The notes under the pieces: model-generated
What the model was told of the DNA's origin: nothing
Databases searched by the model: none
Seen by the model: only the letters and a program-made list of their open reading frames with translations
In this document: one piece after another, positions 10,434 through 20,533 of the stretch
Layout of the letters: the number at the start of each line of letters is the position of its first letter
Numbering within the stretch: the stretch's first letter is position 1
Made by a program: the position numbers and the translations under genes
Source: Symbiodinium natans
Lineage: Eukaryota > Sar > Dinophyceae > Suessiales > Symbiodiniaceae
NCBI GenBank assembly: GCA_905221605.1
Contig: CAJNDS010000021.1
Coordinates: 151,001-215,000 of the forward strand
Direction of reading: 5' to 3'
Length of the DNA stretch: 64,000 bases

Positions 10434-10609
10434 CAACACGCAAAAAACACGGTATTTACCACGTTTTCGGCCCCTCGGACCCCCCCCCAAGCGAGCATCA
10501 TGAGCATCAGCCCTCATGAGCATGATGCTCACCCGTGGGTGCGTATCGCGGGCGTCGGCTGACCCCCCGAAGCCTCGCACCGTGGAGGCGCGGCAGTGCC
10601 CTCGAAAGG

Positions 10610-10706
<97 letters not shown>

Positions 10707-10960
10707 GAAACACGCGAAAAACACGGTATTTACGGTGTTTTCTGGCTTTGTTGAGGCGCCCGGGCCCTCCTGTGGCCCCGGGGGCGGGTCGCTGATGCTC
10801 ATGATGCTCGCCCCTGTTGGGGGGGGGTACCCCCCCAAAACTTGAGTATAAGGTGTTTTTTCGCATGTTCGCCCAAGATCAAAAAGCATGAGCCCTCCAG
10901 GGCGTTTGGCGGCCCTCCAACAGCGCAAAAACACATGGTATTTACGATGTTTTCGGCACT
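10434..10960 (+). repeat. Three-copy dispersed palindromic unit
   Basis: The dyad-symmetric motif AAAACACGGTATTTAC followed by a (C/G)(A/G)(C/T)GTTTT arm occurs at about 10443, 10717 and 10929. Each copy is preceded by ACGC(A/G)AA or GCGCAAA and followed by a short C-rich or GC-rich segment. Copies of GAGCATCATGAGCATCAG (10309 and 10495) and its reverse complement (10789) are interspersed, so a composite unit of roughly 270 bp has been repeated and partly inverted. Confidence 0.7.
10611..10705 (+). repeat. (GT)n microsatellite
   Basis: About 95 bp of uninterrupted GT dinucleotides. Confidence 0.98.
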
Positions 10961-11084
10961 TCCACGCATGCGCGTTTGGGACCCCGCTCGGAACCCTCCC
11001 AGAGCCCCCCCCCGGAGCCTCATGCAAGGAGACATGCCATTTTCAGGGTGGGGCAGTGGCTTTAGGCTAGCCGTGCTCCGATTT

Positions 11085-11275
11085 AATGGCTACCCCACTC
11101 CCGCCGACCCCAGAGAAGGGGTTAGGGCATGCGCTGGAGGTCTTGGGGGTGGGGGGGTAGGGTAGGGGGGTAGGGCTAGCATGAAGCAAAGGAATGCAGG
11201 TGGGGTGTGGTAGGGGGCAAGAGGGGTCTTCACTGACGCAACCCCCGGCTGGGGTCGGCGGATATGCGTTGCGTG
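11085..11275. repeat. Dispersed repeat R1 (copy 1)
   Basis: It contains CGCCGACCCCAG (11100), a G-rich minisatellite core, and GGTCTTCACTGACGC...GGGGTCGGCGGATA (11226-11264). The same right-hand motif recurs at 62467-62512, and the left-hand motif at 61119-61133, near another G-rich block. This suggests a repeat family with a GGGGTCGGCGG boundary. Confidence 0.6.
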
Positions 11276-11279
11276 TCCA

Positions 11280-12280
11280 AGAAGAAACCTGAAGAATTGG
11301 GTCAATGCATATCAAAGAGTTGCTGAAGACGTACTGACTCACAATTCAAGAAGTTGAGGTGGATAAGGTGTACGGATAGCGATCTCCGGTAAGTGGAGAG
11401 AAGGGATGCTTAGGTTTGGTAGTGATAGTGACTTTCCTTAGCCAATTAGCATGTGTTTGTCGCTTCGGTTGTCAAACGCACTCATTCGCTATCAACCACT
11501 ACATCTTCATCAAGCCGCTCCTGTGCCGTACGCTATGATACCACGTTTTATGTAACATCTTTCTCGACGCTTTTGTAACAATGCGCATATGCACACACAC
11601 TTGCACAGTACATCTGTACTTCGCCCCGCCTGAGACTTAATAATTAATAGGTGGCATATATCAGTTCATGCTTGGAAGTTCCAGTAGGGGTCGCTGACAC
11701 ACGTCCTCATGAGGGAATAGTGGAGGCGCGAATGTGGTGGTGGGGGGGGCTTTGATTTTGGGAATGTATCAAAGGGCATGAAACGGAAATTATTTGGAGG
11801 CATTGCGTTGCCAGCCCGTGCAGTCGTCACGTTTGTTGTCACGCGCAGGAGAGCGCTTGTTGAGGTCAAACGGTAAAATGTGTTTGCTGTGGTGGTCAGC
11901 GGCACCTTTTCTCACATCCCCCCCTCCCCCAGACTCGACGAGTCCGATCTCAGGAGTGGTTGCAAGGAGTACTTGGCGGTTCATGGTACTTGCTAGCCAA
12001 TTATCACTGTACTTATAACCCACTGATAAGCCCCTTAAGTGCCCCAACATGACCTGGCAGGCGAATGGATCTTCATTTTGTCCTGCACCGAGGTTTGCAG
12101 CTCGCCTTGGGCTTCCTCACCTCAGGGCCGAATGACCTGCAAGCTCGCCAGATGTGAAAACGTTTCCGCGTGCCATGAAGACCGTCGCAACTTTGCGTCG
12201 CGGCTCTAGAGCCTAGAGGATACTTCTGAACCTCCTGCCAGAAAGTAGATTTTGACTGAGCTGTTGGACCGAGTCTGCTG
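11280..12280. other. Gene-free stretch with partial family-B hairpin
   Basis: No supported coding segment. A partial copy of the family-B element lies at about 11965-12060: CGGTTCATGGTACTTGCTAG, followed by CTGTACTTATAACCC and a decayed right end. CA-rich sequence is at 11590-11610. Confidence 0.4.
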
Positions 12281-12281
12281 C

Positions 12282-12342
12282 CAGAGAGCGAGAGAGAGAG
12301 AGAGAGAGACCCACAAAAGAAAGGGAGAGAGAGAGAGAGCGC
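12282..12342 (+). repeat. (GA)n microsatellite
   Basis: Two runs of GAGAGA separated by CCCACAAAAGAAAGG. Confidence 0.9.
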
Positions 12343-13284
12343 CATCTGTGCACAGAGCCTTGACCTCACTCAGCAGACAAAACTTATCAAAACAAGCCAC
12401 TCAGCAAATGCGAGCCACTAGGGCTACTGAAGGCTTGTGTCAACTTGGCTCTTGAAACCCTTGCAAGTCTCCACCTCCAAGCCATACTTCTTTTGTCAGC
12501 TGTAAACGCTGTTCCCTCTTCTGCGCGGCGCCACCCTGTGATGTGCAGCCATGGCACTGCCATGGGTGCAGTGAGGCCAGGCTAAGCCGTAAACCCTAAA
12601 GCGCTTCCAGCAGTTCCTGTTTCAAGGGCGCACAAATCAGCATCAAGGTCCATGAAGACGCCGAGGACTTCGTGTGGCGGGCTTGCTTCACAAGATATGT
12701 CTGCAATACGTCCTAAAACGCTGAAACCCCGCCTACGAACCACCACTGACAAGCTCAACCCTGCCCTCCCTCAAGAAAAGAGCACTGAGTCCTAAAGCCC
12801 CGAGGCGGGTGGTGGGATGTCTGGAATACGTGCGAGCCTCAGGAGAATCGTGCAGGCTGCTTGGAACTTTAGGGTGTCGGCGTTGCTCTGAATATTGTGG
12901 TTGTTCCAAACTAGGGTCTCGTCTGTGATCCTCTCTGGTAAATTTACATCAAAGGGGTTAAAGACAGGTTGCCTAGCCGGGACTCGAAATGGGAACAATG
13001 CCCATTTGAGCTCATTCGTTTCTTTGGCACTTCTTCCCAGCGTCAGTTTTCAGTAAGCGGATCACTGGTACGAATCTTGCTTTGTTCCCTTCCAGCAGAT
13101 GCGTTTTCTCTACCATGAAATTCCTTTCAGCACTTGATTCAAGCACGTGTTTGTATCTCGCTCTCTCTCATTCTTCGTGATCTTGTCTTTTGGGTAGATG
13201 TCCATCTGTTTCGTCTCGATTGGATGGGGGAGTACATGGAGAGAAGTTCACCACCATTGAAACCTACCAAAATCCCTACATGTT

Positions 13285-13394
13285 AAGATGTTCCCCGTCA
13301 TACTAACAGTCCAAGAATAAGGCTTAATGAGGGTTATAGTCGGGATACTAGAATCCTGATTAAGAACTGCCAGTACAAGGGGGATGATCCCAAC
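13285..13394. mobile_element. Introner-like hairpin, family A (diverged)
   Basis: Left arm AGATGTTCCCCGTCATACTA followed by ACAGTCC; right arm GAACTGCCAGTACAAGGGGG followed by ATGATCCCA. It has the same arrangement and arm sequence as the elements at 24.68, 47.02 and 54.52 kb, and a TAATGAGGGTTATAGTCGGG core like the GGATTATAATCGGGGG core of the 54.5-kb copy. No coding exons are recognised on either side. Confidence 0.65.
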
Positions 13395-13396
13395 GC

Positions 13397-13680
13397 CCTA
13401 AACCCTAAACCCTAAACCTAGGCCCTAAACCCTAAACCCTAAACCCTAAACCCTAAAGCCTAAACCCATGTCCTCATGTTGGCCTAGGCCACGACAAGTC
13501 CGCCCAGCTGTGCGTGCTGCTCTCTGAAACAATTGCCGGAGGCTTACCTTAAATGTGCATACTTACAACAGAAGATGAGGCCGTTGAAGCCCTAAACCCT
13601 GAACCCTAAACCCTGAACCCTATACCCTAAACCCTGAACCCTAAACCCTGAATCCTAAACCCTAAACACTAAACCTTGCC
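13397..13680 (-). repeat. Two CCCTAAA telomeric arrays
   Basis: Arrays at 13397-13468 and 13588-13677, the second with CCCTGAA and CCCTATA variants. A 120-bp non-telomeric segment lies between them. Confidence 0.93.
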
Positions 13681-13689
13681 CCCCAAACC

Positions 13690-16240
13690 GAGAACCCCGC
13701 GGCTCGTGTCTCCATGCACCGCTCTGAGGTCTTCTCAGAGGGAACTCCGCCTGGTGGTGAAGATGGCGTGGGGCCTGAAACAGAGAGTGCGGAATATTGC
13801 TTTATGATGTTTCACTAGGTTATCTGCTCTATTTCTTGTATACAAATTACAATATGTGATTTGCAGCATACATAGAACGGTTCATGTTGTGCTAGTAGAT
13901 ACTGTGAGTTAGCGCTGCGCGACCCGAGAAGAACTCCTAGGGAGGGAGGGAGTGAGTGAGGTGGGGCTCACAGTAGGGGGGCATGCATGGGTCGCGGGGG
14001 TGTGCAGTGTAGAGAAACGGGGTGTGAAGAAAGGTCGGGAGGGCTCAATTCTGACGGGAGTGGTGCTCCCCACACTTGAGAATGCACCGGTGGACTGTAG
14101 AATGGCTGAGTGTGGCAGGCGTCGTCTTATTGGGTGTGACCATGTCTCTTCAATTTCTAGACGCCTCGACCCAAAACCCCTAGCTCTGGTCGCAGTGTAT
14201 GAGGCCTAGCATTGCGGGGACTGTTGCTGATGTGTGCTGGTTCTTCATCTTTTCCACGGGGTCTGTGCTTCCAAGGTATGGTCTGCCACTGGTACGTGAC
14301 CATGCCAGATGAAAAGACTGCCCACCTGCCATCTGATATCTTCTCGGGAGCAAAGCGTCGGGGCCTCCCACACCGCAAACAATGGCTTTTCGCCCACACT
14401 CGCTCGTGTCAGGGGGTGTGAAGTCACAGCTGGACTGGTGTGCCTGCCCGGCAAGGATTGTCTCAGGGTTTCGGGTTTAGGGCTAGGGTTTAGGGTTTAG
14501 GGCCTTCAGGGTTTAGGAGGGACAAGCACCAGCCCTGATGGCAGGCGTTTTTGGTGGTGGACATCGGTGCTGATGCAGACCTGCGTGGGGAGCTAGGCTG
14601 AGCCATTGGGGTTCCAAGCCTCTTTGGCCCTGTGGCCTTCGCATACGGCCGGTTCCATTCTGCTTAAGAATGTTTGAGAGCTTTTGTGGCAGTCAGGTCT
14701 TACGATCGCAGATTTGGCTGGCAATCACCTCGGTGCTAGCCTTGTCTGGTTGAAATCTCCAAGGTTCCAGAAAGATGAAGCCTCTCTTTGAAAGTGTGGA
14801 GAGTGTTCAGGTGCATACTTTGGCAACCTGAAGCAGCTGGCAAAATCAGATCAGCCGCCCGACTCAAACACATAAGACGTCCGCTTTTGCCCTCAAGTGA
14901 GAGTGACGGAGGCTTAGACGTTAAAACCTAAACCCTAAACCCTAAATCATAAACCCTAAACCCGGGGCTACGAGGCTTTAATGAGAGAGCGCTGACCATG
15001 GGCCGAGGTTCGACATTCGTCAGCCAGGGCCTCAGGCAGCCATGCCTTGGATGATGATTTGGAGCCGAGTTTGTCCACCTCTAAAAGCTATATCCCCCTT
15101 GGGAGTTTTTTTGTCTTTGTTTATATAAGACCCAATAGGACATTAAATGTATTATTTTCATTAAGGTTGTAAGGGGACATGGCAAGGTGTTATTCAATGA
15201 CATGAACATTATTTGCAGAAAGCCTTGTTAACGTGGGCTGCCTGAACTGAAGACGGGAACAGAGTGAGAAGAGGGGTTGCGCGAGTCGCACTAGCAGCAG
15301 TGAGCTGTGAGCATTCACGGAATTTGGCAGGCTTTGTAGCGGCAAGCGGCAAGATGTCACTAAGCGAACATGTCCGTCTGGTTTTTTCAAGTCGTACAAA
15401 GTCTTGGAGCTCTTATATCACGACTCCTATAGCACCATCCTCATGCCATATGTTGATGCTGGTTCACGTTGACATTGTCTGCGAAGCTGCTTCACGTCAT
15501 CTACCTATCTACCTACCTACCATGAAGCTCTGAGGGTGAGTGTGTGGTCATTTCCTCCAAGCATGCACAGAGCACATGATGCGTGGCTGCCCTTGAGAGT
15601 TTTCCTCTGAAAGCCCATCTGGATTCGAGACGGAACAATGTCTAGGACCACGGGTTAGACCGCCGTCTTTCTAGTGTCAGAGTAGGTGTCCTGCCCCAAG
15701 GTCGCAAGCTCAAACAGTGGACCGGTGGCCAGGAAACCCTAAACCCTAAACCCTCAATCGTTCTGCGGGGCTTCAGGTACACAACTGGTGCACAAACAAG
15801 GAGGGGTGGAAGGGACAGAAGTCCACATGGCAACATGCCCGGATCCTTCCTGGCGGCGCGGATATGCTTGGACATGCTTGGACCATATCCTCACATGCAA
15901 GCCAGCAACAAGGTGGTGCGACGCTGCGTGCTCATGCCGGGGGTGGCGGGGGGGGGAGAGGGAGGGGAAAACTCAAACCAGTGAGATTGTCGTCAGTTGC
16001 AGCAAGCCAGTATGGACAAGGCTAACTTTGCAGAACGTGAAGGGGGACCCGGCCTGAGTGTCTCAGTCTCTTAGCTAGGACCTGTTGGACGAAAAGCCCA
16101 CTCCGTGGCAACTCTCAGGCAGTGGCCACAATCACAGTTCGTGCAGCTGCACAGATGAGGCACCTCCAGCAATCTAGCCCTAAAACCCTTGACAGCGCAT
16201 CTTACATCTCGGCATAGCTGGCTGTCGCAGTATAGGCGCA
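13690..16240. other. Gene-free stretch with small telomeric tracts
   Basis: ORFs on both strands are short and lack recognisable features. Telomeric tracts occur at 14472-14515 (TTTAGGG), 14923-14962 (CCCTAAA) and 15735-15757 (CCCTAAA). A short CTAC(C) run lies at 15500-15522. Confidence 0.5.
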
Positions 16241-16244
16241 GTAT

Positions 16245-16398
16245 AGGCTTAGCAGTTGCAACATGTTGCAGCAGATTCGACTTGCAAGTTGCAAAAATGG
16301 CCCAGAGAAGTGCCAGCTTGTAACACAGCTTGCTCAGAAGCTTCAGGTGGACCAAGGCAAGCGCGACGCAGCGGGAGTGGGGGACTTGGTTCCTCATG
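16245..16398 (+). CDS. Probable exon ending at a telomeric array
   Basis: The frame reads SSCNMLQQIRLASCKNGPEK and then CQLVTQLAQKLQVDQGKRDA before running into GGTTTAGGG. The QLAQKLQVDQGK stretch is a clear amphipathic helix. A GT donor would be provided by the first telomeric unit (CATGG|GTTTAGGG). The opposite-strand ORF here is longer but Cys-rich and unconvincing. Confidence 0.4.
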
Positions 16399-16422
16399 GG
16401 TTTAGGGTTTAGGGTTTAGGGT
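16399..16422 (+). repeat. Telomeric array directly abutting an exon
   Basis: Three TTTAGGG units begin at the last codon of the preceding coding frame. Confidence 0.85.
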
Positions 16423-16794
16423 CTTCGGCTTGTTGTGATGTCGTGACAGGAAAGCTCCGGATTCTGCTACTTCAGCTTGCGAGCTGCGTGGAGCTACTTT
16501 TGTCTCTCACGTTCTGACGGAGAGCAAAGCATGGGTATAGCAATAGGAGTCAAGGGACGAGAATCAAGATCAATGAAGCTTGGCATTTGTGGGCTCAGTA
16601 TTTTCGACATTCGTGATTAGTGATTAGCCAGTCGTCATGTCAAGTCCTGCCAGGTTCGACGGCTTGTTGTTTCTGATGCGTGCGTCGACGGACGACGTTA
16701 ACAACCCTATCCAAACAAGTTCGTCAGATTTTTGTCAATAGCTATCTAAATGCTTGAGTGCTTCAGAGGCTGCTTGCCTTTGAGCCTTCCTCGC

Positions 16795-17621
16795 ATGTCG
16801 GAGACGGCCGATCTGGCACAAGGCGTGCAAAGCGCGCAGCGCGTGCAAAGGGAGCCTGTTACCTGCGCCTATGGCAGGGCCTCTGTGGTCTTCCCACTGA
16901 GCGTATCAGCAGCACCGGCTCTGGCTTTGCTGGAAGCCACCAGTCAACTTCCGGCGTGGCCGGCACAGGTGCAAGGCTACACCACATCACTCACCTCAGA
17001 GGCAGGTGCGTGCTCAGTTCGGATGGTCTTGAAGTCCTTGGCGACGGATCTGGAGCAGGGCAACTACGCTGTTGCGCTGCAAGCGGCCGGCTTTCCTGGC
17101 TGGATCCCCGGACTGGGTAACACGCGGAAGCTCGACGATGGCCGCATGGGCTTGGAGGTCGTCGTGCTTGGCCGCGCTGACTCCAAGCACGCTGCGGTCA
17201 CCTACCTAGCAGAGGATACACTGGCTGCCTTCTTACCTCTCTCTGAGGGACTCTCTGAGGCTCGCGTTCGGGTTCTGCAGCCGCGGCTGATGAAGCAGCT
17301 GGCTGACTGCCCGGGACAGTGGCTCCGGGACCGGCTCCTGAAGCTCGCGAACTGTGTGGAGGAAGCTTACGGCGCAGCTGACTCAGAGGCTGGAGCTAGC
17401 GCCCGACTACGGGAGGAATTGCTGTCGGCTGGCTTGGTCTTTGTGCCGGCGGGGGAGGAGAAGGTTTCCCACGCGGACAAAGGACAGAGGATCAGCGCTG
17501 CCGAGTTGGGTTATTGGCAGGAAGAAGCAGACATCGGGCATCGCTGCGCCGGCAGCATGGATGGCTTCTTGGCAGAATTCTTGGCTGCGATGGGTCGTCA
17601 TGTGACAATTACAGATGTCGT
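16795..17621 (+). CDS. Unknown protein, long exon
   Basis: An ATG-started exon (MSETADLAQGV...) of about 275 codons. It has balanced composition and a well-marked frame, and is clearly coding, with GC-rich third positions unlike the flanks. Notable blocks are SAAPALALLEATSQLPAWPA, a Gly-rich segment AAGFPGWIPGLGNTRKLDDG, LQPRLMKQLADCPGQWLRDR, and an acidic C-terminal part with ISAAELGYWQEEADIGHRC. No family is recognised; there is no signal peptide or membrane helix. The apparent ORF continues into a (TG)n tract translated as VCMCVCVCA, which must be intronic: donors are GT at 17618/17621 or GC near 17625. An upstream in-frame ATG at 16750 exists, but 16795 lies at the point where the composition becomes coding-like. 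A small last exon follows at 17.76 kb. Confidence 0.6.
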
Positions 17622-17759
17622 CCGCGTGTGCATGTGTGTGTGTGTGTGCGCGCGATTCTGCGTGACCCTAACGTACCTGTCCTCCGGCATCCTTCTGTGT
17701 ATGTGCGGCAGATGGTAGCAAATCCATCTCATGAGTCATTGATGTTTCTTTGCACTCAG

Positions 17760-17810
17760 GCTCCCAGCGAAGGGACGTCCCAGACGACATCATTGCCTCC
17801 ATGCTCTGAG
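17760..17810 (+). CDS. Probable last exon of the 16.8-kb gene
   Basis: After a pyrimidine-rich acceptor (TTTCTTTGCACTCAG) the frame reads SQRRDVPDDIIASML and stops at TGA. A GC donor within GTCC|GCGTGTG of the preceding exon gives this frame in phase. A phase-0 GT donor would instead give a Ser/Thr-rich tail to 17840. The intron would be about 135-140 bp and include the TG-rich tract. Confidence 0.4.
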
Positions 17811-17844
17811 CAGCGTTCGGGGATTCATCAAGGAGGATTCTGAC

Positions 17845-18945
17845 CTTGTAGGGTTTGGACTATTCGAGTTAGGGGGGTGTACGGGAAGATGCTGAATCCG
17901 CTGAGCAGACAGAGCTTTGCAGCGATTTTCCGCGCGGCAACGGCGACGCGCGAAACGGTGTGCCTACAGCGATCCACCAGGGTGATCTAAGGGATACTAT
18001 AGGTGGCACCCCCCTCAGCCCAAACTAGCCCCTGTATAACCACTGGTATCCTTACAAGAATCTAGTCTTGGCTTGCGGGTGTCTGCTACCGTTCCTGGCA
18101 AGTCTGAGAAGGCCACAGGGCAAAGGAAGGGCGAAGGGTTTCCCTAAACGCGAAGCGCTTTTGCAAATCTGAGCAGGAGCAATTGAGGTGGTCTTCAAGC
18201 ACAAAGCAAGCTTGAGCCCTCTAGAAACCTGTACACCGTACACACAGATGTAATATGGTGAGTTTTCTAAATAACGGTCCCTTTTCGAGCACCCTCAATA
18301 TCAGGGGACCGCCTTGTAATGGGAAGCCCAAACTCCCTAGTCAAGAGAAGTGACCATAGGAAAACTATATGTTCACTATACCCACACATACAAATATCAC
18401 TATGCTTACCATTCTCTAGGTCTCCTTAACTCTGCTAGCTCATAAAGATTCTACGGCCGCTGTGGCAGATGATATTCCGATCTCCCAGTATGAAATATTC
18501 TAAATATGGTGAATATGGTTATCTTGCAGTGTATGGGGAGTACTTAACATTAAGGGTGTAGGGGTGGTGTAGCATTCGCGGGAAGGGATGAAACCCTCTG
18601 AGGCCAGGCTCCTGCGAGTTCATGGCGCCAGCCAAGGATGCTCAGGCGGCTCACATCTGGCAGCGCCTCGGAAGAATCGGCCTCGAGAAACCTTGTTCTC
18701 TAAGGAGCGGGGTGGAAGCCCAAGACTTAATTAACCAAGAACCAGCCTACTCTCTATTTGGGGGATGATCTAAATTGTTAGGGTCCTTTTGGTCTCTATT
18801 GTAGTTTAAATTCCTATGGCTCAGTTCCATACATGGATCTACCCCCCGCCCCTCCCTGCGAGAACCCTCAACCCCCAAAATTCCTTAACCCCTGTAACCC
18901 GCTTCAAACCCCAAAAGTGCAAAACCCTCAGAACCCTACAGTCTC
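17845..18945. other. Gene-free stretch
   Basis: No supported coding. It contains a family-E hairpin-like element at 18255-18346 (TTCTAAATAACGGTCCCTTT ... AGGGGACCGCCTTGTAAT), which aligns by eye with the element at 38.34 kb. Confidence 0.45.
18255..18346. mobile_element. Introner-like element, family E (copy 1)
   Basis: It shares with 38345-38436 the ordered blocks 'AAAT(A)A.GGTCC.TTTT', 'ACCCT.AAT..AGGGG(A/C)CCGCCTT' and 'TAAT...AAGC.CC'. The right inverted arm is decayed here. Confidence 0.5.
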
Positions 18946-18946
18946 A

Positions 18947-19005
18947 TTTAGGGTTTAGGGTTTAGGGTTTAGGGTTTGGGGTTTAGGGTTTAGGGTTTCT
19001 TTCCA
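18947..19005 (+). repeat. Telomeric array
   Basis: TTTAGGG units with one TTTGGGG variant. Confidence 0.93.
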
Positions 19006-19121
19006 ACCACCATAGCCGAGGTTCCTTTTTCCGGTCCTAAGCTCAGCACAGCAGAGTCATGGCAGGCATGTGGTCAGATGTGTTACTTATGATGCGGTTT
19101 TGAATCCCTGTTTTAATACGG

Positions 19122-19207
19122 CCCCTTGTGTCTAGGGCACCTCCAAGGAATCATAATTCATGACGGGCCCTGGTGTCTAGGGCACCTCACAGGAATCAGA
19201 ATTCAGA
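19122..19207 (+). repeat. Direct repeat pair
   Basis: GTGTCTAGGGCACCTCCAAG then GAATCATAATTCA (19128) recurs as GTGTCTAGGGCACCTCACAG then GAATCAGAATTCA (19172): a 44-bp tandem duplication. Confidence 0.8.
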
Positions 19208-19264
19208 GAACTGAGCATGCAGGCCAGAAAGCCTTTTGACCATGCAGGCTAGAATGCATACTCA

Positions 19265-19341
19265 CCCTGACAGCCCTGACCACCGAGAACCGCTCGATCC
19301 CAACACCAGCTGGAAACGCCAGGAGGGGCAGTTTCATCTGG
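19265..19341 (+). CDS. Small introner-split gene, exon 1
   Basis: The frame reads PDSPDHREPLDPNTSWKRQE followed by GQFHL and ends at CTGG|GTGTTT. Splicing from GT at 19342 to AG at 19463 gives a phase-1 junction that keeps the frame into exon 2. Function unknown; the acidic/basic composition gives no domain. Confidence 0.5.
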
Positions 19342-19463
19342 GTGTTTCCGAAATTAGGGGTCCCTAAATAGACACCCAAATAGGAAGATTCCCGTATAGT
19401 AAGGACCCCAAGCAGGTACCCCTAATTTCGGAAACGCCCATGTGCTGTTACAGTTGTGTGCAG
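19342..19463 (+). mobile_element. Introner, family D, forming a whole intron (copy 1)
   Basis: The near-perfect inverted arms are TGGGTGTTTCCGAAATTAGG at 19339 and CCTAATTTCGGAAACGCCCA ending at 19440. The intron is 122 nt, begins GT inside the left arm and ends AG about 23 nt beyond the right arm. The core contains GGAAGATTCCCGTATAGTAA and GGACCCC blocks shared with copies at 19.61 and 23.81 kb. Confidence 0.75.
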
Positions 19464-19611
19464 TCGCTGTAGTTGCTTTCCTTTGGTCCATCCGCAGTCG
19501 AAACAAGCAGGAGAGGTGTGCAAGACTTGCTACGGTAGATCTCGATAACCAAAGACTTCGTGAATCACCAGGACAGAGCTCAAGTCCGATGCTCAGATCT
19601 GCTGCATGGGG
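19464..19611 (+). CDS. Small introner-split gene, exon 2
   Basis: The frame reads AVVAFLWSIRSRNKQERCAR followed by LATVDLDNQRLRESPGQSSS. It begins with a short hydrophobic segment, possibly the end of a membrane helix followed by a basic stop-transfer segment. It is flanked on both sides by family-D introners. The 3' end is TGGGG|GTTTGCG at 19612, inside the next introner's left arm. Phase 1 in, phase 2 out. Confidence 0.5.
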
Positions 19612-19750
19612 GTTTGCGAAGATAGGGGACCCCTACAATGGACGCTCAAATAGTAAGATTCCCTTCTAATAAGGACCCCAATGAGGTACCCCTAATTGCG
19701 TAACCCCCACATGTGAGCCCCTGAACTTTAAGCCCTATGCGTCTGTACAG
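19612..19750 (+). mobile_element. Introner, family D, forming a whole intron (copy 2)
   Basis: Arms CATGGGGGTTTGCGAAGATA (19606) and ACCCCTAATTGCGTAACCCC (to 19707) then CACATG. CATG is present at both outer ends. The intron is 139 nt, GT-AG. The core blocks AGTAAGATTCCC and AAGGACCCCAATGAGGTACC match copy 1. Confidence 0.75.
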
Positions 19751-19920
19751 GGTGCCCTGGACATGGGTCACGCTCAGGACCATCAAAGAAGAGCCTGAGG
19801 CAGAGGCCATGAATTTCCGAGCCTGCTGTGCCAACCTGGATCCGCTACTGCTTTGGTATAGGTCCTGCTGCACAAGCTCGTGTTGCGGCGTTCCGATTGC
19901 TTTATATACAAGCGTAAAGA
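19751..19920 (+). CDS. Small introner-split gene, exon 3
   Basis: After TGTACAG the phase-2 join yields WGVPWTWVTLRTIKEEPEAE followed by AMNFRACCANLDPLLLWY. It then becomes Cys/Ser-rich and stops at 19923, though the true exon may end earlier at a GT near 19856. Family unknown. Confidence 0.45.
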
Positions 19921-20094
19921 ATTAAAAAGAGTCAAAAAACACATATGTAGAAGGATGCGGTAATCGGAGGCAAACACGACAAGTCAGTTCATGTGAAGAG
20001 TACATTGCAACCTTCCAGGAACTAGTCTTCGAGCTTGATGTTTTGGACAGGCAGCACCAAGCTGCTTCCACTTCGGAAAGCTTGGCTTTAGTTC

Positions 20095-20316
20095 ATGGCT
20101 GATGGAAAATTCCAGGTGATCTTCCATAAGCGAATCCCAGAACACTCCGGGAAAGTTTGTGTAGAAACAACAGGTGTAAAAATGCACCTGTACACGTTGG
20201 GCTGCATTGTTGTACACCTGAAGCAATTCGCCCCGAGTGTCAAACCCAAACTCAATTGCAGGCCTCTGCTCCCTCGGCGAAGCAGGCAGGCTCTCTCCTG
20301 CCAATTCCTGACCTGA
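20095..20316 (+). CDS. Possible exon, unknown
   Basis: The + frame reads MADGKFQVIFHKRIPEHSGK followed by VCVETTGVKMHLYTLGCIVV, which looks like beta-strand-rich coding sequence. The antisense strand also has a 106-codon ORF, so strand choice is uncertain. Neighbouring exons favour +. A short inverted repeat (AGGTGTAAAAATGCACCT / TGTTGTACACCT) lies inside. Confidence 0.3.
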   Translation: MADGKFQVIFHKRIPEHSGKVCVETTGVKMHLYTLGCIVVHLKQFAPSVKPKLNCRPLLPRRSRQALSCQFLT

Positions 20317-20361
20317 CTTGTTTCAGAGCTAAAAAAGCGGTTGAGCCGACCTCCAGGAAGC

Positions 20362-20466
20362 AGAGGGGTCGGAAGAAGATGGCGAACAAGAGGAGGAGGA
20401 GGAAGAGGAGGAGGAGGAAGAAGAATCAGAGGAAGAAGACCAAGAGGCAGATGAGCAGGCCTGCGT
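20362..20466 (+). CDS. Acidic low-complexity exon
   Basis: Between acceptor CCTCCAG and a TGA at 20469, one frame is strongly acidic: QEAEGSEEDGEQ, a run of about 13 Glu, then SEEEDQEADEQACVL. The other two frames give Arg/Lys runs. An acidic coding frame is preferred because the next exon uses similar AEA/EE-rich sequence, but the tract could also be a plain GGA microsatellite. Confidence 0.35.
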
Positions 20467-20533
20467 GTTGTGACCCAGAACTCCCTAAACATTTGTAAGG
20501 CCCTTGGGCAGTTGCACCAAGTCCAGCGGGCTC

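Noticed and set aside
8722..10443. Pro-, Phe-, Ser-, Leu- and Gly-rich ORFs of 200-360 codons
   Set aside because: Produced by GAA, poly-G and poly-C tracts; every frame is open because these repeats lack stop codons.
12982..13080. tRNA-like or B-box motifs (GACTCGAAAT, GGTACGAATC)
   Set aside because: No matching A box or cloverleaf stems could be paired by eye.
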